From contig OX463827.1 of the NCBI GenBank assembly GCA_949825045.1, forward strand, positions 828,501-892,500: a stretch of DNA of 64,000 bases, in the 5' to 3' direction. The position numbers and the translations under genes are program-made. Below are positions 22,253 through 33,560 of this stretch, in pieces. This DNA comes from Argyresthia goedartella. Taxonomy: Eukaryota > Arthropoda > Insecta > Lepidoptera > Argyresthiidae. The notes under the pieces were generated by a model. That model had not been told where the DNA came from and did not search any database. It saw nothing but the letters and a program-made list of their open reading frames with translations. Position 1 is the first letter of the stretch. Every line of letters begins with the position of its first letter.

Positions 22253-23330
22253 ATGATTTGTGCAGCGTGTTTTAATGAAGTGGCTGAATCGCAACTCTTG
22301 AAATGCACTGTTGAAAGTTCCAACTACCAAACTACCTAGCAAACTAACTAGCAAAAACTACCATTTGTTATGCATAAGAGCGAATCCCAAAATTACCGAG
22401 GATGAGGGAAAAGACTCGATATGTCCGGAGTGTTCCATAAAGAAGGGAGGCGACAACAGTTCGACACCAGTACGCTATACCTCCGATAGTGCTAACATAA
22501 CCCTTCGTACCAGACCGAGGACCAACGAAGCAACCCACTCAGCATCCCCCGTGAGCTCCACCGAGATTGGAGGATTTGTAACTGAGCTGCGACTCCTGAG
22601 GGAAGAGACTTCTAAACTTGCCACACGCATAAATATGGCCTTAGAGTCTATGTTGAGATGCGAGACACGCCTTGATGATATCTCAGAAAGAGTTGGCTCT
22701 ACTGAATGCAGAATTAAAGTAGTTGAAGACAAACAACTGGAATTAAACAACCTCCATTGCAAAATTGCAGAGCTTCAAGAAGAGGTGAATGAAGAACGGC
22801 AGAATTCCCTAAGATTAGAATTGGTTGGCATTCCAGAGTGGCCTAATGGAAACCTGTACCATACCACTCTGGTTGTGGCCACAAAACTTGGTGTCGATAT
22901 AAAAGAAGGAGATATTGATGATATCACAAGAGTCGGCCCACATCTAACAGTGGCAAAGATAGTCGCGGGGGCAGGTAAGCAAGGCGACAACATCGACAAT
23001 GCCAAACCATCTCACAGACCGGTGATAATTCGATTACTGAGAAAGGTACACCGTGACCACTTCCTGAAAAAGCAAAATCTCGACGTAATCTCAAAACCTC
23101 GGACTTAGAGTTCCCCGGCCCTACCAGTAAAATAAACGTGAACGAAAGGCTTACAAGAGACAATCGATTGTTATTTCGAGAGACGAAATCACGCGCACAG
23201 CTGCACAATTACAAGCACCTCTGAGTCATCAATGGTAAAATCTTCATACGACGTGCTGAAGGAGAGATGGCTATCCACATCAAATCAACTAAAGAACTGG
23301 ATGCTCGGCTTAACCCTCTTCTGTAGACAG
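22253..23330 (+). pseudogene. LINE C ORF1 (zinc finger, coiled coil, FP-like domain)
   Basis: ORF1 proteins of this class bind element RNA and act as nucleic-acid chaperones. A start at 22253 gives MICAACFNEV, the first cysteines of a PHD-like finger. A frameshift near 22310 moves to the frame open 22311-23108, which has CPEC (about 22419) and then a heptad-rich, probably coiled-coil region (about 22570-22800). The C-terminal domain follows, with LELVGIPE and RPVIIRLLRKVHRDHF, resembling the FP25K-like domain found in baculoviruses and CR1-type ORF1s. Coding continues past a stop at 23108 and frameshifts to about 23330. Similarity is by eye. Confidence 0.7.
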
Positions 23331-23586
23331 TGTAGTTTTTGTAAACTGTGTAAAACGCGCAGTCAAACGGGCACACTAATTGTTAATTCTCTTTCATCGC
23401 TGATAACGATAACAATCATAAATCAAAATATTTATTTACAGGACCTATCACCACCTATTATACAAATATACTATCTATATATCACACACTATACGAATAA
23501 ACCATATGCACAACATGAACCTAAATTATCAAGTCACCCTATAATATCTGAAAGGCATAGCGGAAATCATTACTCTCGCAACTTCT

Positions 23587-26545
23587 GTACATTAACTACG
23601 AACTCAACAACCCTAATGAATTACCACCCCCAGTTCCACCCATCGCGGCGGATGAATTGGATAGTGCATTTTTAATTACATGTCATAAATTAAATACAGC
23701 CGAAGAGTGCGAGAATATACTAAAATCGAATTTCCAGTTAAGACTTCTCACCTTTAATATTAGGAGCATTGGGAACCACTACTGATTCTACTTAAAAGAA
23801 TAAATGTAGATTTCGACATTATCGTTCTCACCGAGTGCTGGTTAAACGAAAATACTTTGGTTGGGACTATTGAAGGTTACACTACAAAGCTGGAGGCGTG
23901 GTCACTTATGTAAAATCTAACTTAAATGCTACCATGCATGAACCCAACATGAGATAGGCCAATTGTATGGTCATTGAAATCCCTGATGCTATCACTCTAC
24001 TGGATGTCTATCGCTCTCCTTCTTTTGAGAACCCTGCCAACTTCTTGGAATCCCTGAAAGACTTACTTAGCTCCATGGCAAGTCAATGCAAACAAATATT
24101 GCTTGCAGGCGATATAAATATAGATATCCTTGCAAAAACAAATAAGAAAAAGAAGTTTGACTACCTATGTATAACAGCAGAACACGGCCTGATTCCAGCT
24201 ATAACACAACCAACAAGAAAAAAATTATCCTTGAAACAAATCTTTATTTCTCAAAAAATTAAAGCAGAGGCTATTGTTTGTAAAACAGATATAACAGACC
24301 ATGACGTGCCTATCGTTGGTGTAAATTATTCCGCAATAAACCCTAATAAAAAACGTATCATTACCAAAATCGACCATACAAGTGTGGAATCAGAAATAAA
24401 AGCCATCGACTGGACCAAGTTTATAGAACTAGACAATGTCGAGGAAGGAACAAACATTTTTATGGAAACGATAACATCTATTATAACTAAGAACACAAAA
24501 ACCTTCACTGTAAGTAGATCAAAGTATAATATTAAACCGTGGATCACTCCCGGCATCGTAAAGTGTATGAAGAATCGGGATGCGTTACACACCAAATACA
24601 GGAAAGATCCGGACAACCTAACAAAGAAAACGACTTACCTTAGATACAGAAACTCCTTTACGAACTTGCTGCATACACTCAAACACGAACACGAAAAATA
24701 AATGCTAGAACAAAACCGTTACAGCCCTAAAAAACTATGGTCTACAATAAAAGACATCTGCCTACAAAAGCCTAAAAAAACCCCTTAAAAGCTCCTCTAC
24801 AAGTTTACTAACGATAGAAAAGGATGAACTAGCATCAGTAAATTAATGTGATGAATATTTTTCAACCATAGGCCAAAAACTAGCCAACAATACTCTCAGT
24901 ACCCTGGGTGAAACAGAGGACTCCTTGGCTTCAAAAAAGAATATCGCAGCTGAATCCGTACCGTCTTTATTCCTAAACCCTACAGACGCATTAGAAATGA
25001 AAACCGTCATAAAAAATCTACCCACGCAGAGTGCCCCGGGTCTTGATGGGATAACCAATAAGCTTATTAAAAGATTAAACGAATCACTGGCAACCCCCCT
25101 AGCTCACGTATGCAACATCTGCATGTCAAACGGGAAATTTCCGGAGATATGGAAAACTGCTGCGGTAACGCCTATCCATAAAAGCGGTCCTAAAAATGAA
25201 CCTGCCAATTACCGACCTGTATCTCTTCTAGCCACCTTCTCAAAAATACTAGAGAAAGTTGTAAAAAAACGACTAGTAAACTTTATAGAGAGTCACAACT
25301 TGTTTTATAATAGACAGTATGGTTTTAGGCGTTGAATATCAACAGAGGATGTAGTAGGTGAACTGGTAAACCTCATTACATCGGTGCTGGATGTAAGCGA
25401 AGCCTGTATCGGAGTTATTTTTAGTTTTTGCAAAGGCTTTCGATATCGTCTCGGTACCTCTCCTTCTAAATAAATTAGAGAGTTTGGGAATCAAAGTTGT
25501 TATTTTTGATTGATTTCGGAGCTATCTGACACTAAGGAGGCAAAGGGTTAAGATAAATAAGATAAATGTTTCCCAGGGAAGCATCCTGGGCCCTACCTTG
25601 TTCATCATATATCTTAATGATATTTCTTCAGTCAAAACTGCGACGGCCAACTATTTTGCTACGCCGATGATACTGCAGTGGTTTTTCGTGGTTCTTCGTG
25701 GGAAGAAGCAGCCGGAAGAACAGAAAAAGGTATGGCCATGATTGCGGACTGGCTGGGCGCAAATCTACTCACGCTCAATACTGATAAAACGAAATTTGTA
25801 ACGTTCCACAAGACCCGGGCATCTGAGCCGCCTTAGTCACTCAGTGTCAGGGCTCACTTTTGTGGCAAATGGAGAACTGAAATTAGTGATGAAGAAAACC
25901 CAGTAAACAACGTAACGTGTCAATGCCCCAAACTTTTCATAACGAGCGCCATTAAATACCTAGGTATCACATTGGACCAATTTATGTCCTTCAAAGAGCA
26001 CATCCACATAATGTCTGGTCGTGTCAGAAAAGCAGCATTATAAAGCAGCTGCATAACTCCGCAGAAAAGGAATTACTGAGAGAAATCTATCTAGCCATAT
26101 GCCAGTCCCTAATTTGTAACTGCCTTCCCATTTGGGGTGGAGCCGCAAAAACACCCCTGATTGAATTGGAAAGGGCACAGAGATCCGTCATTAAAGTTGT
26201 GCTTAAGAAAGAAATGAAATACCCTACAGACAAACTGCACAAAGATGCCAAGCTTTTAAGCGTGCGCGGTCTCTTCATCTATAGGTCAGCCCTTCTTAAA
26301 CATAAAGTATATCTCCAATCTATACAGCTAGAACGGCGGGTCCCTAGAATTCCTGTTAAATGGGTAAAGACATCTTTTGCACAGAGATTCCCAGAATTTC
26401 TACACCCGTTTCTCTAAAACAAACTGATTAAAGAAATCACAGACCTAGTCAGCCTAACAATATGAGAGGCAAAATAAAAATTTAACGATTACCTCCTGAA
26501 ACTCGACTACATATCTATAGAAAACATTATCGAAGTTACTGGGTG
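23587..26545 (+). pseudogene. LINE C ORF2: endonuclease and reverse transcriptase
   Basis: ORF2 probably begins about 23587 (NYELNNPNELPPPVPP; LLTFNIRSIG near 23750; TECWLNENT near 23835). Endonuclease motifs include YRSPSF (24009), LLAGDINIDIL (about 24103) and TDITDHDVP (about 24290). RT covers 24925-25335 (NYRPVSLLATFSKILEK, QYGFRR) and then broken frames with a degraded palm motif, GSILGPTLFIIYLND near 25590 and YADDTAVVF at 25660. The C-terminal part 26100-26418 is open (WGGAAKTPLIELERAQRSV). At least six frame breaks are visible. Dead copy. Confidence 0.8.
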
Positions 26546-26809
26546 ATTAAGCATTTCAATACTTTTCAATTCATTACCTTTAATAAATATGAATAGGTAC
26601 TTCTATGTATTTTATTTATAAAGTACTACACAAACAATTTATAATTATTATAATATAAACATTACGCATGGACTAAATTTTAAAAATATTTTTTTTTTTA
26701 TATATTTTATCTACACACGTATCACAAACCCTCTTTACTGAGTTCAAAAACCGCACGTTACGATCAGCATTATGTTAAACTACTTGGTAAAAACTCGTTT
26801 CGTATCTGG
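26546..26809. other. Unassigned AT-rich sequence
   Basis: Follows the LINE C coding end and probably includes its 3' UTR. Poly-T run at 26691-26700. Nothing else seen. Confidence 0.3.
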
Positions 26810-26843
26810 AAAACTACACATAATGGTCATTATGTGTAGTTTT
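26810..26843. repeat. Perfect 16-bp palindrome
   Basis: AAAACTACACATAATG (26810-26825) and its exact reverse complement (26828-26843) flank GT. A partial third copy, CTACATATAATGACA, follows at 26845. Confidence 0.85.
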
Positions 26844-26854
26844 TCTACATATAA

Positions 26855-26974
26855 TGACATTCAAATTTCGAACGCCGACGCCCACCCGCGTGCCGTCCCT
26901 AGTTTGTCTGTGACGTTGGTACTGACATTCAAATTTCAAACGCCGACGCCCGTCTGCGTGAAGTTGGTACTAAA
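26855..26974 (+). repeat. Tandem duplication, about 68-bp unit
   Basis: TGACATTCAAATTTCGAACG with GCCGACGCCC at 26855, repeated at 26923 with one change (CGAACG to CAAACG). Each unit continues with a GCGTG and a GTTGGTACT segment. Two units are present, the second shorter. Confidence 0.7.
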
Positions 26975-27092
26975 GAACAAGCTTAACAATTGCAGAACCA
27001 CAATGCCGGTCAAACATGCCGTTCCTGAACACATCAAAGAGAGCTTATGATATGTGTGTAGATAAACCAGTGTATGTAACTGTATATAATTA

Positions 27093-27150
27093 GGCATTAA
27101 AACTCTCGAGTGATATTACTATTAGTAACCCACTCTCGAGTTTTAATGCC
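27093..27150. mobile_element. 58-bp perfect hairpin (MITE-like)
   Basis: Perfect 20-bp arms GGCATTAAAACTCTCGAGTG (27093-27112) and the reverse complement (27131-27150) enclose 18 bases. No coding capacity. The terminal G-rich end followed by the TTAAAACTCTCGAG core is suggestive of a small foldback transposon, but no target duplication was seen. Confidence 0.7.
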
Positions 27151-27181
27151 CTCCATTATGCAGCAGTCACATAAACTACTA

Positions 27182-27308
27182 TTAACCTCTCAAAACCGAG
27201 GGTGGTTGGGACTGGTCGTGATTTTTAACCCTATGCCATGGTAATACAATTAAAAACTTTTAACGGAAAAGTGGCGTTATCTAACGCCGGTGGTATTTAA
27301 GAGGTTAA
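27182..27308 (+). mobile_element. TTAA-ended MITE (H2), complete copy
   Basis: 127 bp bounded by TTAA on both sides (27182-27185, 27305-27308). Imperfect terminal inverted repeats begin TTAACCTCT(C/T)(A)AA. The interior matches the inverted copy at 13478-13615 (CCGAGGGTGG, AAAGTGGCGTTA). TTAA target choice points to piggyBac-type mobilisation in trans. That is inference. Confidence 0.65.
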
Positions 27309-27515
27309 TATATTACTAAAACATAAATAAATATTACACTCTATTGTACGTGCCACTGCCGAATCCAGGCATATTCTCAAAATAACACCCAAATTTTTGG
27401 CACCCACGATATAGGTTCGCCTAGTGTGGAACCATAGTTAAATCAATGTTGCACTAACCGTCTTCACACTATCTCCTCTATCCAAACCTAACCCATGACT
27501 ATTAGTTAGTGAAAT

Positions 27516-27720
27516 ATATATATATGTCACCGGAAAATAATACGATCCGCAAGTTTATAAATTTCCTAGGAAATTTATAAACTTCCTTCTAGATTATATT
27601 AGGCTAGGTTAGGTTAGGTTAGGTTATGTTAGGTTAGGTTAGGTAAGGTTAGTATATTTATAAACTTGTGGAAAAAATATTAGGAAATTTATAAACTTGC
27701 GCATCGTATTATTTTCCGGT

Positions 27721-27731
<11 letters not shown>
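27516..27731. mobile_element. Foldback element with TTAGG repeat core
   Basis: Arms of about 52 bp, 27516-27568 and 27680-27731, are inverted copies with one visible mismatch and share TCACCGGAAAATAATACGAT and AAGTTTATAAATTTCCTA. Inside the left arm a second perfect palindrome AAGTTTATAAATTTCC/GGAAATTTATAAACTT spans 27551-27584. The loop holds the insect telomere-type repeat TTAGG (27599-27652). TA-repeat runs flank both ends (27515-27524; 27724-27753). No coding capacity. Confidence 0.85.
27599..27652 (+). repeat. Interstitial (TTAGG)n tract
   Basis: About ten to eleven pentamers of TTAGG with four single-base variants (CTAGG, TTATG, TAAGG). TTAGG is the canonical telomere repeat of most insects, including Lepidoptera. 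Here it lies inside the loop of a foldback element. Confidence 0.85.
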
Positions 27732-27756
<25 letters not shown>

Positions 27757-28326
27757 TTGTTGGAAACTTTGTTGATTATTTTCAAAGAAACAATTGAAAT
27801 TTTCTTATTTGTTTCGTTCCAAACCTTTTCACGTTCACAAACAATGAACACAAAAGCAATTCAAGAAAGAGAGAAATACAAATTGTCGCGTCACCCAAAC
27901 TAAACGCAGCAATTTTCTTAGCGAGCTTGACTGCCGTAGCACTTTCGCAGCTTTGTGCAGACACTGGCTGCTAGTAAGTAGCGCGAAGTTTTTTTAAATG
28001 GCTCTTCGACTTTATTTCCCTAAATATTTGATTCTGTCAGAGGCAAACTCTTGTTTACTATCAAATAAATGGGCAAAATATTGAACCTTATTATTTGTAT
28101 TTGCAGGACTCCTTAAACACGGTATTTGTCAACACTTTGTTTGTACGTAAATAGCTTCCCATCTTAACGTCACGTTATGAAATTTGCATATTTTGACCTC
28201 AGCTATGGTAGGGTCGCGCAATTTTTAACGTGTTAGTTACTTATGATAATTCTATAATTCTAATAACGTAATTAAGGAAAGTGGTTTTGCTGAAAGGTAA
28301 CATAATTTTGTTGGTTGACAGGAGCC

Positions 28327-28394
28327 TTTGTTCTCAAATTTCGTAAATAGTCACAAAAGTTTTCATGACACTATTAACAAAATTTGAGAACAAA
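28327..28394. repeat. 15-bp inverted repeat
   Basis: TTTGTTCTCAAATTT (28327-28341) and its reverse complement (28380-28394) enclose 38 bases. No coding content. Weak evidence for a small foldback. Confidence 0.5.
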
Positions 28395-29064
28395 ATTAAA
28401 TAACCTCAGGTTTAAAGTTACACAAATCATACACATCAGGTTTGTCCCTTAGCATTTGTTATTTATTAGAGTTATTGCCGTTTTTATCCACTATACACAA
28501 TGATGGTATATCACTTAGTCACCCACGGTGGCTAGAGGACCACAGATTCCTCTTAAGTCGTATTACCCCCCTAGCAAGTATAGGAGAGTACCGTTAACGA
28601 AAACGTCACCCTCTCTACTGCCACGACGTACGTGTGAGTGCAACAATTCCGGTGATAATACAAGTGTGTGAAAGTATCTCACAGGAGGTTTAAGTCCTCG
28701 TGATGTAATATGCATGGCGATACTCTAGTTGAGGGCGAGATCAGAATGCGCCGAGCTTGGCCGTCCTCACTTGCTGGCTCATGATACTTGCGACTACACA
28801 CTGAAAGAATATAGGCAATGGATATCAGTAGTATCGTCAACCCAGCTGGCTGTTTCTCGACCCCTCTACCTCCCTTCGGCCATTGATCAGGGATCTGCTC
28901 TACTGCTACTGATATTACCTCGACTTACAAGAGCCCTCGTTAAATGTTTCCTTTACCGATATGATATTAAGCACACCAGTCTATCAATCAAGAACTAATT
29001 GGTTAAAAAATTGCTATAATGTTAACATACTAAATAATCACCGAATAGTTGCGCCCCGGTTATG
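28395..29064. other. Unassigned region with 89-codon open frame
   Basis: A GC-richer block at about 28500-28930 contains a plus-strand open frame 28729-28998 with no recognisable domain. It may be a fragment of a transposon 5' region. I give it no function. Confidence 0.3.
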
Positions 29065-30290
29065 AATGAATAAATAAAACTTTATTTAAAAAAAACCTTG
29101 AGCTACACATCCCACAAAAAGAAATGTGCGTATGGTTTGTCTGTGGGTCGGGATTAGCACTTCAAATTAAGGTTACCTTAACATAAGCTAAATAGGAACA
29201 ATAATTGTATATTAGTGGTCGGGATAGAAATGTTCGAATATAATTTATGGTGACATATATCTAGGCATGTAGGTAAGTAGCTAAGTATTTTTTTTTATTT
29301 TGATGTTTTTATAATAATAATAATATATTGATGATTTAGGTAGGCAATTAGGTACTTTGGATACTATCTAGAAGGTATGTTGTATACATGACTGACAGTT
29401 TGTTTTTATTCTCCTCACGTCTAATATGAGATTGCGTTTCATTCATTACTCTAGGAAACTGTCTTTTTAGCATTCTACCACCGAAGTAGTTTTTACTTTT
29501 GTCATTTAGAATTTCCCTTGAGCTACGGATCTTGTATTGAGAGCGTGCAATTTGGGAATTTCGAGGTTCCGACTGCCACGGCTTCTTACGGCTACAGCGC
29601 ATTTATATTTTCACGATGCCAGAAAAATATTGCATATCTTTAATAGCTCCTATAATCATGATTTAGTTTGGCTTTTTTTTTTTTTTAGTTTTAAGAATCT
29701 TATTTGCAAAGGTAAAATTTTGTCTATATAAGTTTTGAAAGTCGAACCATAGCAATCAATACCATAGCTGACAAAAGAATCAACTAATGAAAGATAGCTC
29801 GTTTTATCATAAATTTAGGAACTTTATCGCCCAGTTGATTAAATTTACATTCAAATGTAAAAAGTTTGCTTTTAATGTAATTTACATATTTTATCCAATC
29901 CATATTTTCATCGATACACATGCCAAGGTATTTTACTTATGGTACTTTTTTAATAGTTTGTCAATTGCAGTTTGAAAAATATTATAGATACAAGAGAATT
30001 CATGTGCAACCAATCTGCATGACGCCTTAGGGATACATGAATAAGGAGTACGATGAATAGGCTATCTACATACTTCAAACATCACAAGGGACCACTGCCA
30101 GACCACTGTCATCGTGGGTGGCGAGCTTACTCCTCACGTACCTTCACTCGGTAGGAGCGGTCCGTGAGGTAGCCTCGGTATAAGAAGTTGAGAGGCCCGC
30201 CGATTCCGCACTCCGCCATCGCCCTTAGAAGCGTATCGTGCCGAATAGTATCAAAAGCCTCTTTAAAATTAAAAAAATACATTAACCGTA
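29065..30290 (-). pseudogene. LINE E RT fragment with 3' tail (minus strand)
   Basis: From high to low coordinate: RT palm FKEAFDTIRHDTLLRAMAEC (about 30275-30215) with GGPLNFLYRGYLTDRS, a gap, then KYLGMCIDENMDWIKYV (about 29940-29890) from the RT thumb, and a C-terminal frame 29602-29348 containing SREILNDKSKNYFGGRMLKR. The 3' end has an AATAAA-like poly-A tail read on the minus strand at 29065-29090. The catalytic aspartate box is missing and stops interrupt it. Clade not assigned. Confidence 0.65.
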
Positions 30291-30317
30291 TTTTTTTGTC
30301 ATTGTTTATATGTGTGT

Positions 30318-30400
30318 GACGTCGCTGTTTCTGGTTCCCACGATACAGGGTATCTTATTGTGGGGCCAGAAGCAATTTATGAGCCTGTATGTAAATATTA
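30318..30400 (+). repeat. SINE family 2 3' domain, copy 1
   Basis: Contains CGCTGTTTCTGGTTCCCACG, then TACAGGGTATCTTATTGTGG and CCAGAAGCAATTTATG. The same block occurs at 33470-33530 and at 35127-35190. The tRNA-like head is absent here, so the copy is 5'-truncated. Confidence 0.75.
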
Positions 30401-30782
30401 TGTTAATGTCAATGTTAAGATTTTTTCATGACCTTTCATCTGTAAATTTTGTAAGTTGGGTGGAAGTATTTAGGCCTTTTTGAAAGCCATATAAACCATA
30501 TTTTAGGAGCAACTTGTTTTGCTGGTCAACTGTTCAACAAACTCATCAATACTAGACAATATAGTTACAGGCCATCAATTTCCACAGACTCTGTGGTTAC
30601 CCTTTTTATAGATAAGTCTTACTTGTCTGAGACTCACAAAAAATAGCAATTCCTCCAAGGGTCAATGCATTCTCTTCTACAACAGGATATCTCTGGAGAT
30701 TTTGAAATGAGCATATATCTATGAGCAATATAAAACCATGTAAAAACGAATTTGTCTAAAACGGCTATACAATGTTCAAAAT
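30401..30782. other. Unassigned sequence
   Basis: No gene recognised. AT-rich non-coding sequence after the SINE tail. Confidence 0.3.
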
Positions 30783-30897
30783 AACTTAAATGATGAGACT
30801 ATATGGGGTTAATCTAACTCAACACAAAACTCGCTGTTAATAATTTTATATTTATTTATTCCTGATTACAAATTTTTATATTTTAGCCTTCTATGAA
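30783..30897 (+). repeat. Dispersed repeat R, copy 1
   Basis: About 115 bp shared with 58229-58345: CTTAAATGA, TATGGGGTTAATCT, CTCAACACA and GCTGTTAATAATTTT in the same order. Probably the 3' end of a LINE, since the other copy ends in TTTGACTAT simple repeats. No open frame. Confidence 0.6.
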
Positions 30898-31734
30898 TTC
30901 AAGCTAATTAAGATATTCACCTGGTAATCGTGGCAGGTCAATCGTTGGAAGTTCAATAAAATATTTTGTTCCACTTGCATCTGAAGTTGTTTGTACAGAC
31001 CCGCCGACGCTGGTAGATTCATTGTCTGGTATCAGCTGCATGGCAAGTGCGAGCTGTGTTTGGTAATCCATTTCAATTTTCATTTCAGCTCTCTTATCTG
31101 CTCTTTTGAAATGCCAACAATCTCATCGATCAAAGTCTGATTTTTTAGGCTTTTTCTAATAATATGTTTCAAGGAGGTTTTTTTGCTGCCGGATGCTGGT
31201 CGCGCTGATGTCTTCGATGTTGCTCTGATCGATGTGTGCGTGAACTGAATTCGGGGCTCCCGTGTGATGTGATGAAATTTCTCATGCGTGGCGTGCGCGA
31301 CCTTTTGTAGTCTTTAACTTGATAACTCTTTGATGGAGAGAAGGGCCATAGATAGCTGGTCTATCTATGGTCCTTAAGAGAAAGTGGACTCAGTTATAGA
31401 TGTTTTAAAAGGGCGAAAGGTGAGATAACTAGTAAAGGCTAACATCGGATTCGTATATATAGGCGACAGTGCTATTGCTATTAACTGAGGAGCTGCGCGG
31501 GCTCTGCCTGCCGGCGCAGTGCCATGCCTCCATTCGTTAGTTTCCTGAAATTTGAAAGAAACTGTTCAACTAATCAATACTCGCCAGATAGAATATAGCA
31601 TTCTATCAAAATCTGAATCATAATTGAAAGAACAATATTGATCTGTATCAGATATAGTTTTTTAACATCATCATCATCACGTATACTTACTTAGCATGAG
31701 TCAAGGGCTCTCTAGGCAGATTTAGATTTCTTAA
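30898..31734. other. Unassigned region, no gene recognised
   Basis: Mixed sequence with a small direct/inverted pair GGGCCATAGATAGCTGGTCTATCTATGGTCC around 31345-31375 forming a hairpin (GGxCCATAGATAG/CTATCTATGG). No open frame of note. Confidence 0.35.
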
Positions 31735-31803
31735 TTTCCACAATTTCTTTATTGCACACAAACAACACACATTAAAGTGATAACATATAAATAAAGAACA
31801 AAG
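31735..31803 (-). repeat. LINE D 3' UTR fragment, left part
   Basis: Begins AATTTCTTTATTGCACACAA, the same minus-strand 3' end seen at 46952-46976 in LINE D. Interrupted at about 31803 by a LINE B fragment and continues after 32510. Confidence 0.6.
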
Positions 31804-32510
31804 GTGAGACAACTATTTATTCTGAACACCATACTGAAGCAACACTCTTTAATAAGCTACGATCCAGCACTCTTTGCCTCCAAACGACGCAATTACAAGG
31901 TCTGTAATTCGCGCACCACTTGGTCTACCGACTTCTCTCATAGATTTTTTGGCTTTTTAGGAGAGTATCTCTACAATAGGATAAATAAAAAAATTGAAAT
32001 ATACTCTCTTACAAAATACGAATGTAAAAGAGTACTAACAGCGTGGCTAAAATCACTAAGCTATGAGGACACTGAAAGACTTCTGTCAATCATCTCCTGA
32101 TGATCTCCCCCTGTCCTTCCACACACACACCCACACACCCTCACACACACCCACACACCCACATACCTACTCACACACACACACACACACACCCCACACA
32201 CACACCCCACACACACACACCCCACACACATCTCACTTACACACACTTCCAATCTCTGACACTCCACACCATTACACTCTCTTACCTCTCTGATAATTAA
32301 ATTGCACCTACCTTGGGTACCTTGATTACTCCGGTTCAGCGTCGGGAGAGGCTGGTAATCTGTCAAACAGGACCTCCTAGTACGGATACCAGTCTCTCAC
32401 ATAGATAAGACAAAACGCATAGCACCTAAGTTAAACAATGTTACACCATATAAAACTATGTGAGAGAACAAAATAAACTTTTTTGTATTTGTATTTGTAT
32501 TTGTATAGCT
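31804..32510 (+). pseudogene. LINE B fragment (C-terminus and 3' UTR) inserted in LINE D remnant
   Basis: A frame of 98 codons (31804-32100) encodes the LINE B C-terminal region (RQLFILNTILKQHSLISYDP; CKRVLTAWLKSLSYEDTERL), followed by a CA-rich 3' UTR and a TTTGTAT-type tail (32486-32508). Compared with 17612-17860 and 18596-18680 it shows what LINE B looks like without the 740-bp extra sequence. RT catalytic motifs are lost by 5' truncation. Confidence 0.8.
32122..32240. repeat. CA-rich microsatellite
   Basis: CACACACCC- and ACACAC-type repeats, part of the LINE B 3' UTR. Threonine/histidine-rich open frames across it are repeat artefacts. Confidence 0.9.
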
Positions 32511-32670
32511 CAGCTCCAACAAGAGATATCTTCCAGCAAACTAAACAAACAAACGATAAGAATGGTTGACGGTGAGGAGCAGGGGCCGACTTATGTATAA
32601 CATAAACCATAATACCCCTATCAGGTATATTATATGTAGCTTTTAGTGTAAAAAATAGTACATTCTTTAA
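32511..32670 (-). repeat. LINE D 3' UTR fragment, right part
   Basis: GCTCAGCTCCAACAAGAGAT then CTTCCAGCAAAC and AGCAGGGG match 47030-47110 (AAGAGATCTCTTCCAGCAAA) in LINE D, continuing the fragment cut at 31803. Confidence 0.6.
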
Positions 32671-33454
32671 TTTTTATATTTCACTCCCGACTGCATGAAT
32701 TAACTGACAAATCTCTTGGGATTCCAGCTATAAACCTTTATTAGATCAAGCAACGGTTAAATAGCTAATCTCTATACGAAATGATTTCCATCATCAGAAA
32801 TAATGACACTTTATCAATCACTGTCAGGTATAGTCATGGACGTAATATAATATAGTATAGGTAGTAATCGATAAGGATCCCTTGTCACCGATTTGACATA
32901 TCGGCAGCCGATAGCGTTCCCTGTGATCAGTTTGTTATTGGGTCTGTTGTCCGATCGTCTAGTAACTTCATATCATATTTCATCAAGCTTCACTACGTCC
33001 AATTATCTATTACGCTTAACGATTTTGATGACAGACATATGTAAACACATTAGGTATTGTCAAAACTCATAATTTCAATAGGTTTCCCAACCACGCATCG
33101 AAGCCAAACGGAGGGTTATGTGTGATTCCATAAACAGAGGCTGGACCGAAATAACGGTCACTAAAATGTTAGCCAAACGCATACCTATTATAATATAAAC
33201 CCTTCATAACATTTCAAAACAAACACTCCGTCCTTTCCACAGCCCCCCTCCGCCCCTCTCCTATTCCCCACACCCCGTAAGTAGTTGAACACGGAAAGCC
33301 ACCCGACACCCGTTTTAGTAAAAACGGAGGCTGAAGCGCGCCGAGATTTCTCAAATAAAGAGTAGAATTCAGACCTCGATGGAGCTCCGTCACTTCCGCC
33401 TTTCCAGTCTGCAAGGTCACGGACGGAAACTTTAATAAAAAAACAGGGTTTGTA
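32671..33454. other. Unassigned region, no gene recognised
   Basis: Mostly non-coding AT-rich sequence. A minus-strand open frame at 33188-33628 overlaps a SINE 3' domain and has no recognisable domain, so it is not accepted as a gene. Confidence 0.3.
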
Positions 33455-33560
33455 TGTTGTTAAGTGTGTGAGGTCGCTGTTTCTGGTTCCCATGACACAG
33501 GGTATCCTAGTGTGGGGCCAGAAGCAATGTTTATGTTTATATATAAAATAAACAAACACA
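33455..33560 (+). repeat. SINE family 2 3' domain, copy 2
   Basis: GTCGCTGTTTCTGGTTCCCA, ACACAGGGTATCCTAGTG and GGCCAGAAGCAATG match the other family 2 copies. Head missing. AT-rich tail to about 33560. Confidence 0.75.

Larger units (their letters stand above)
22040..26545 (+). mobile_element. LINE C, near full-length two-ORF element
   Basis: A non-LTR retrotransposon with 5' UTR (from about 22040, perhaps earlier), ORF1, ORF2 with endonuclease and RT, and a C-terminal end at about 26545. ORF2 is related to LINE B (same motif order and similar wording), so both probably belong to one CR1-type clade. Many frameshifts and stops show that it is an old, dead copy. Target duplications were not found. 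Confidence 0.8.

Noticed and set aside
27516..27731. CRISPR-like repeat array
   Set aside because: The repeats are pentamers without spacers within an inverted-repeat element in eukaryotic DNA.
32061..32366. Threonine/histidine- or cysteine-rich small proteins
   Set aside because: Translation artefacts of a CA microsatellite.
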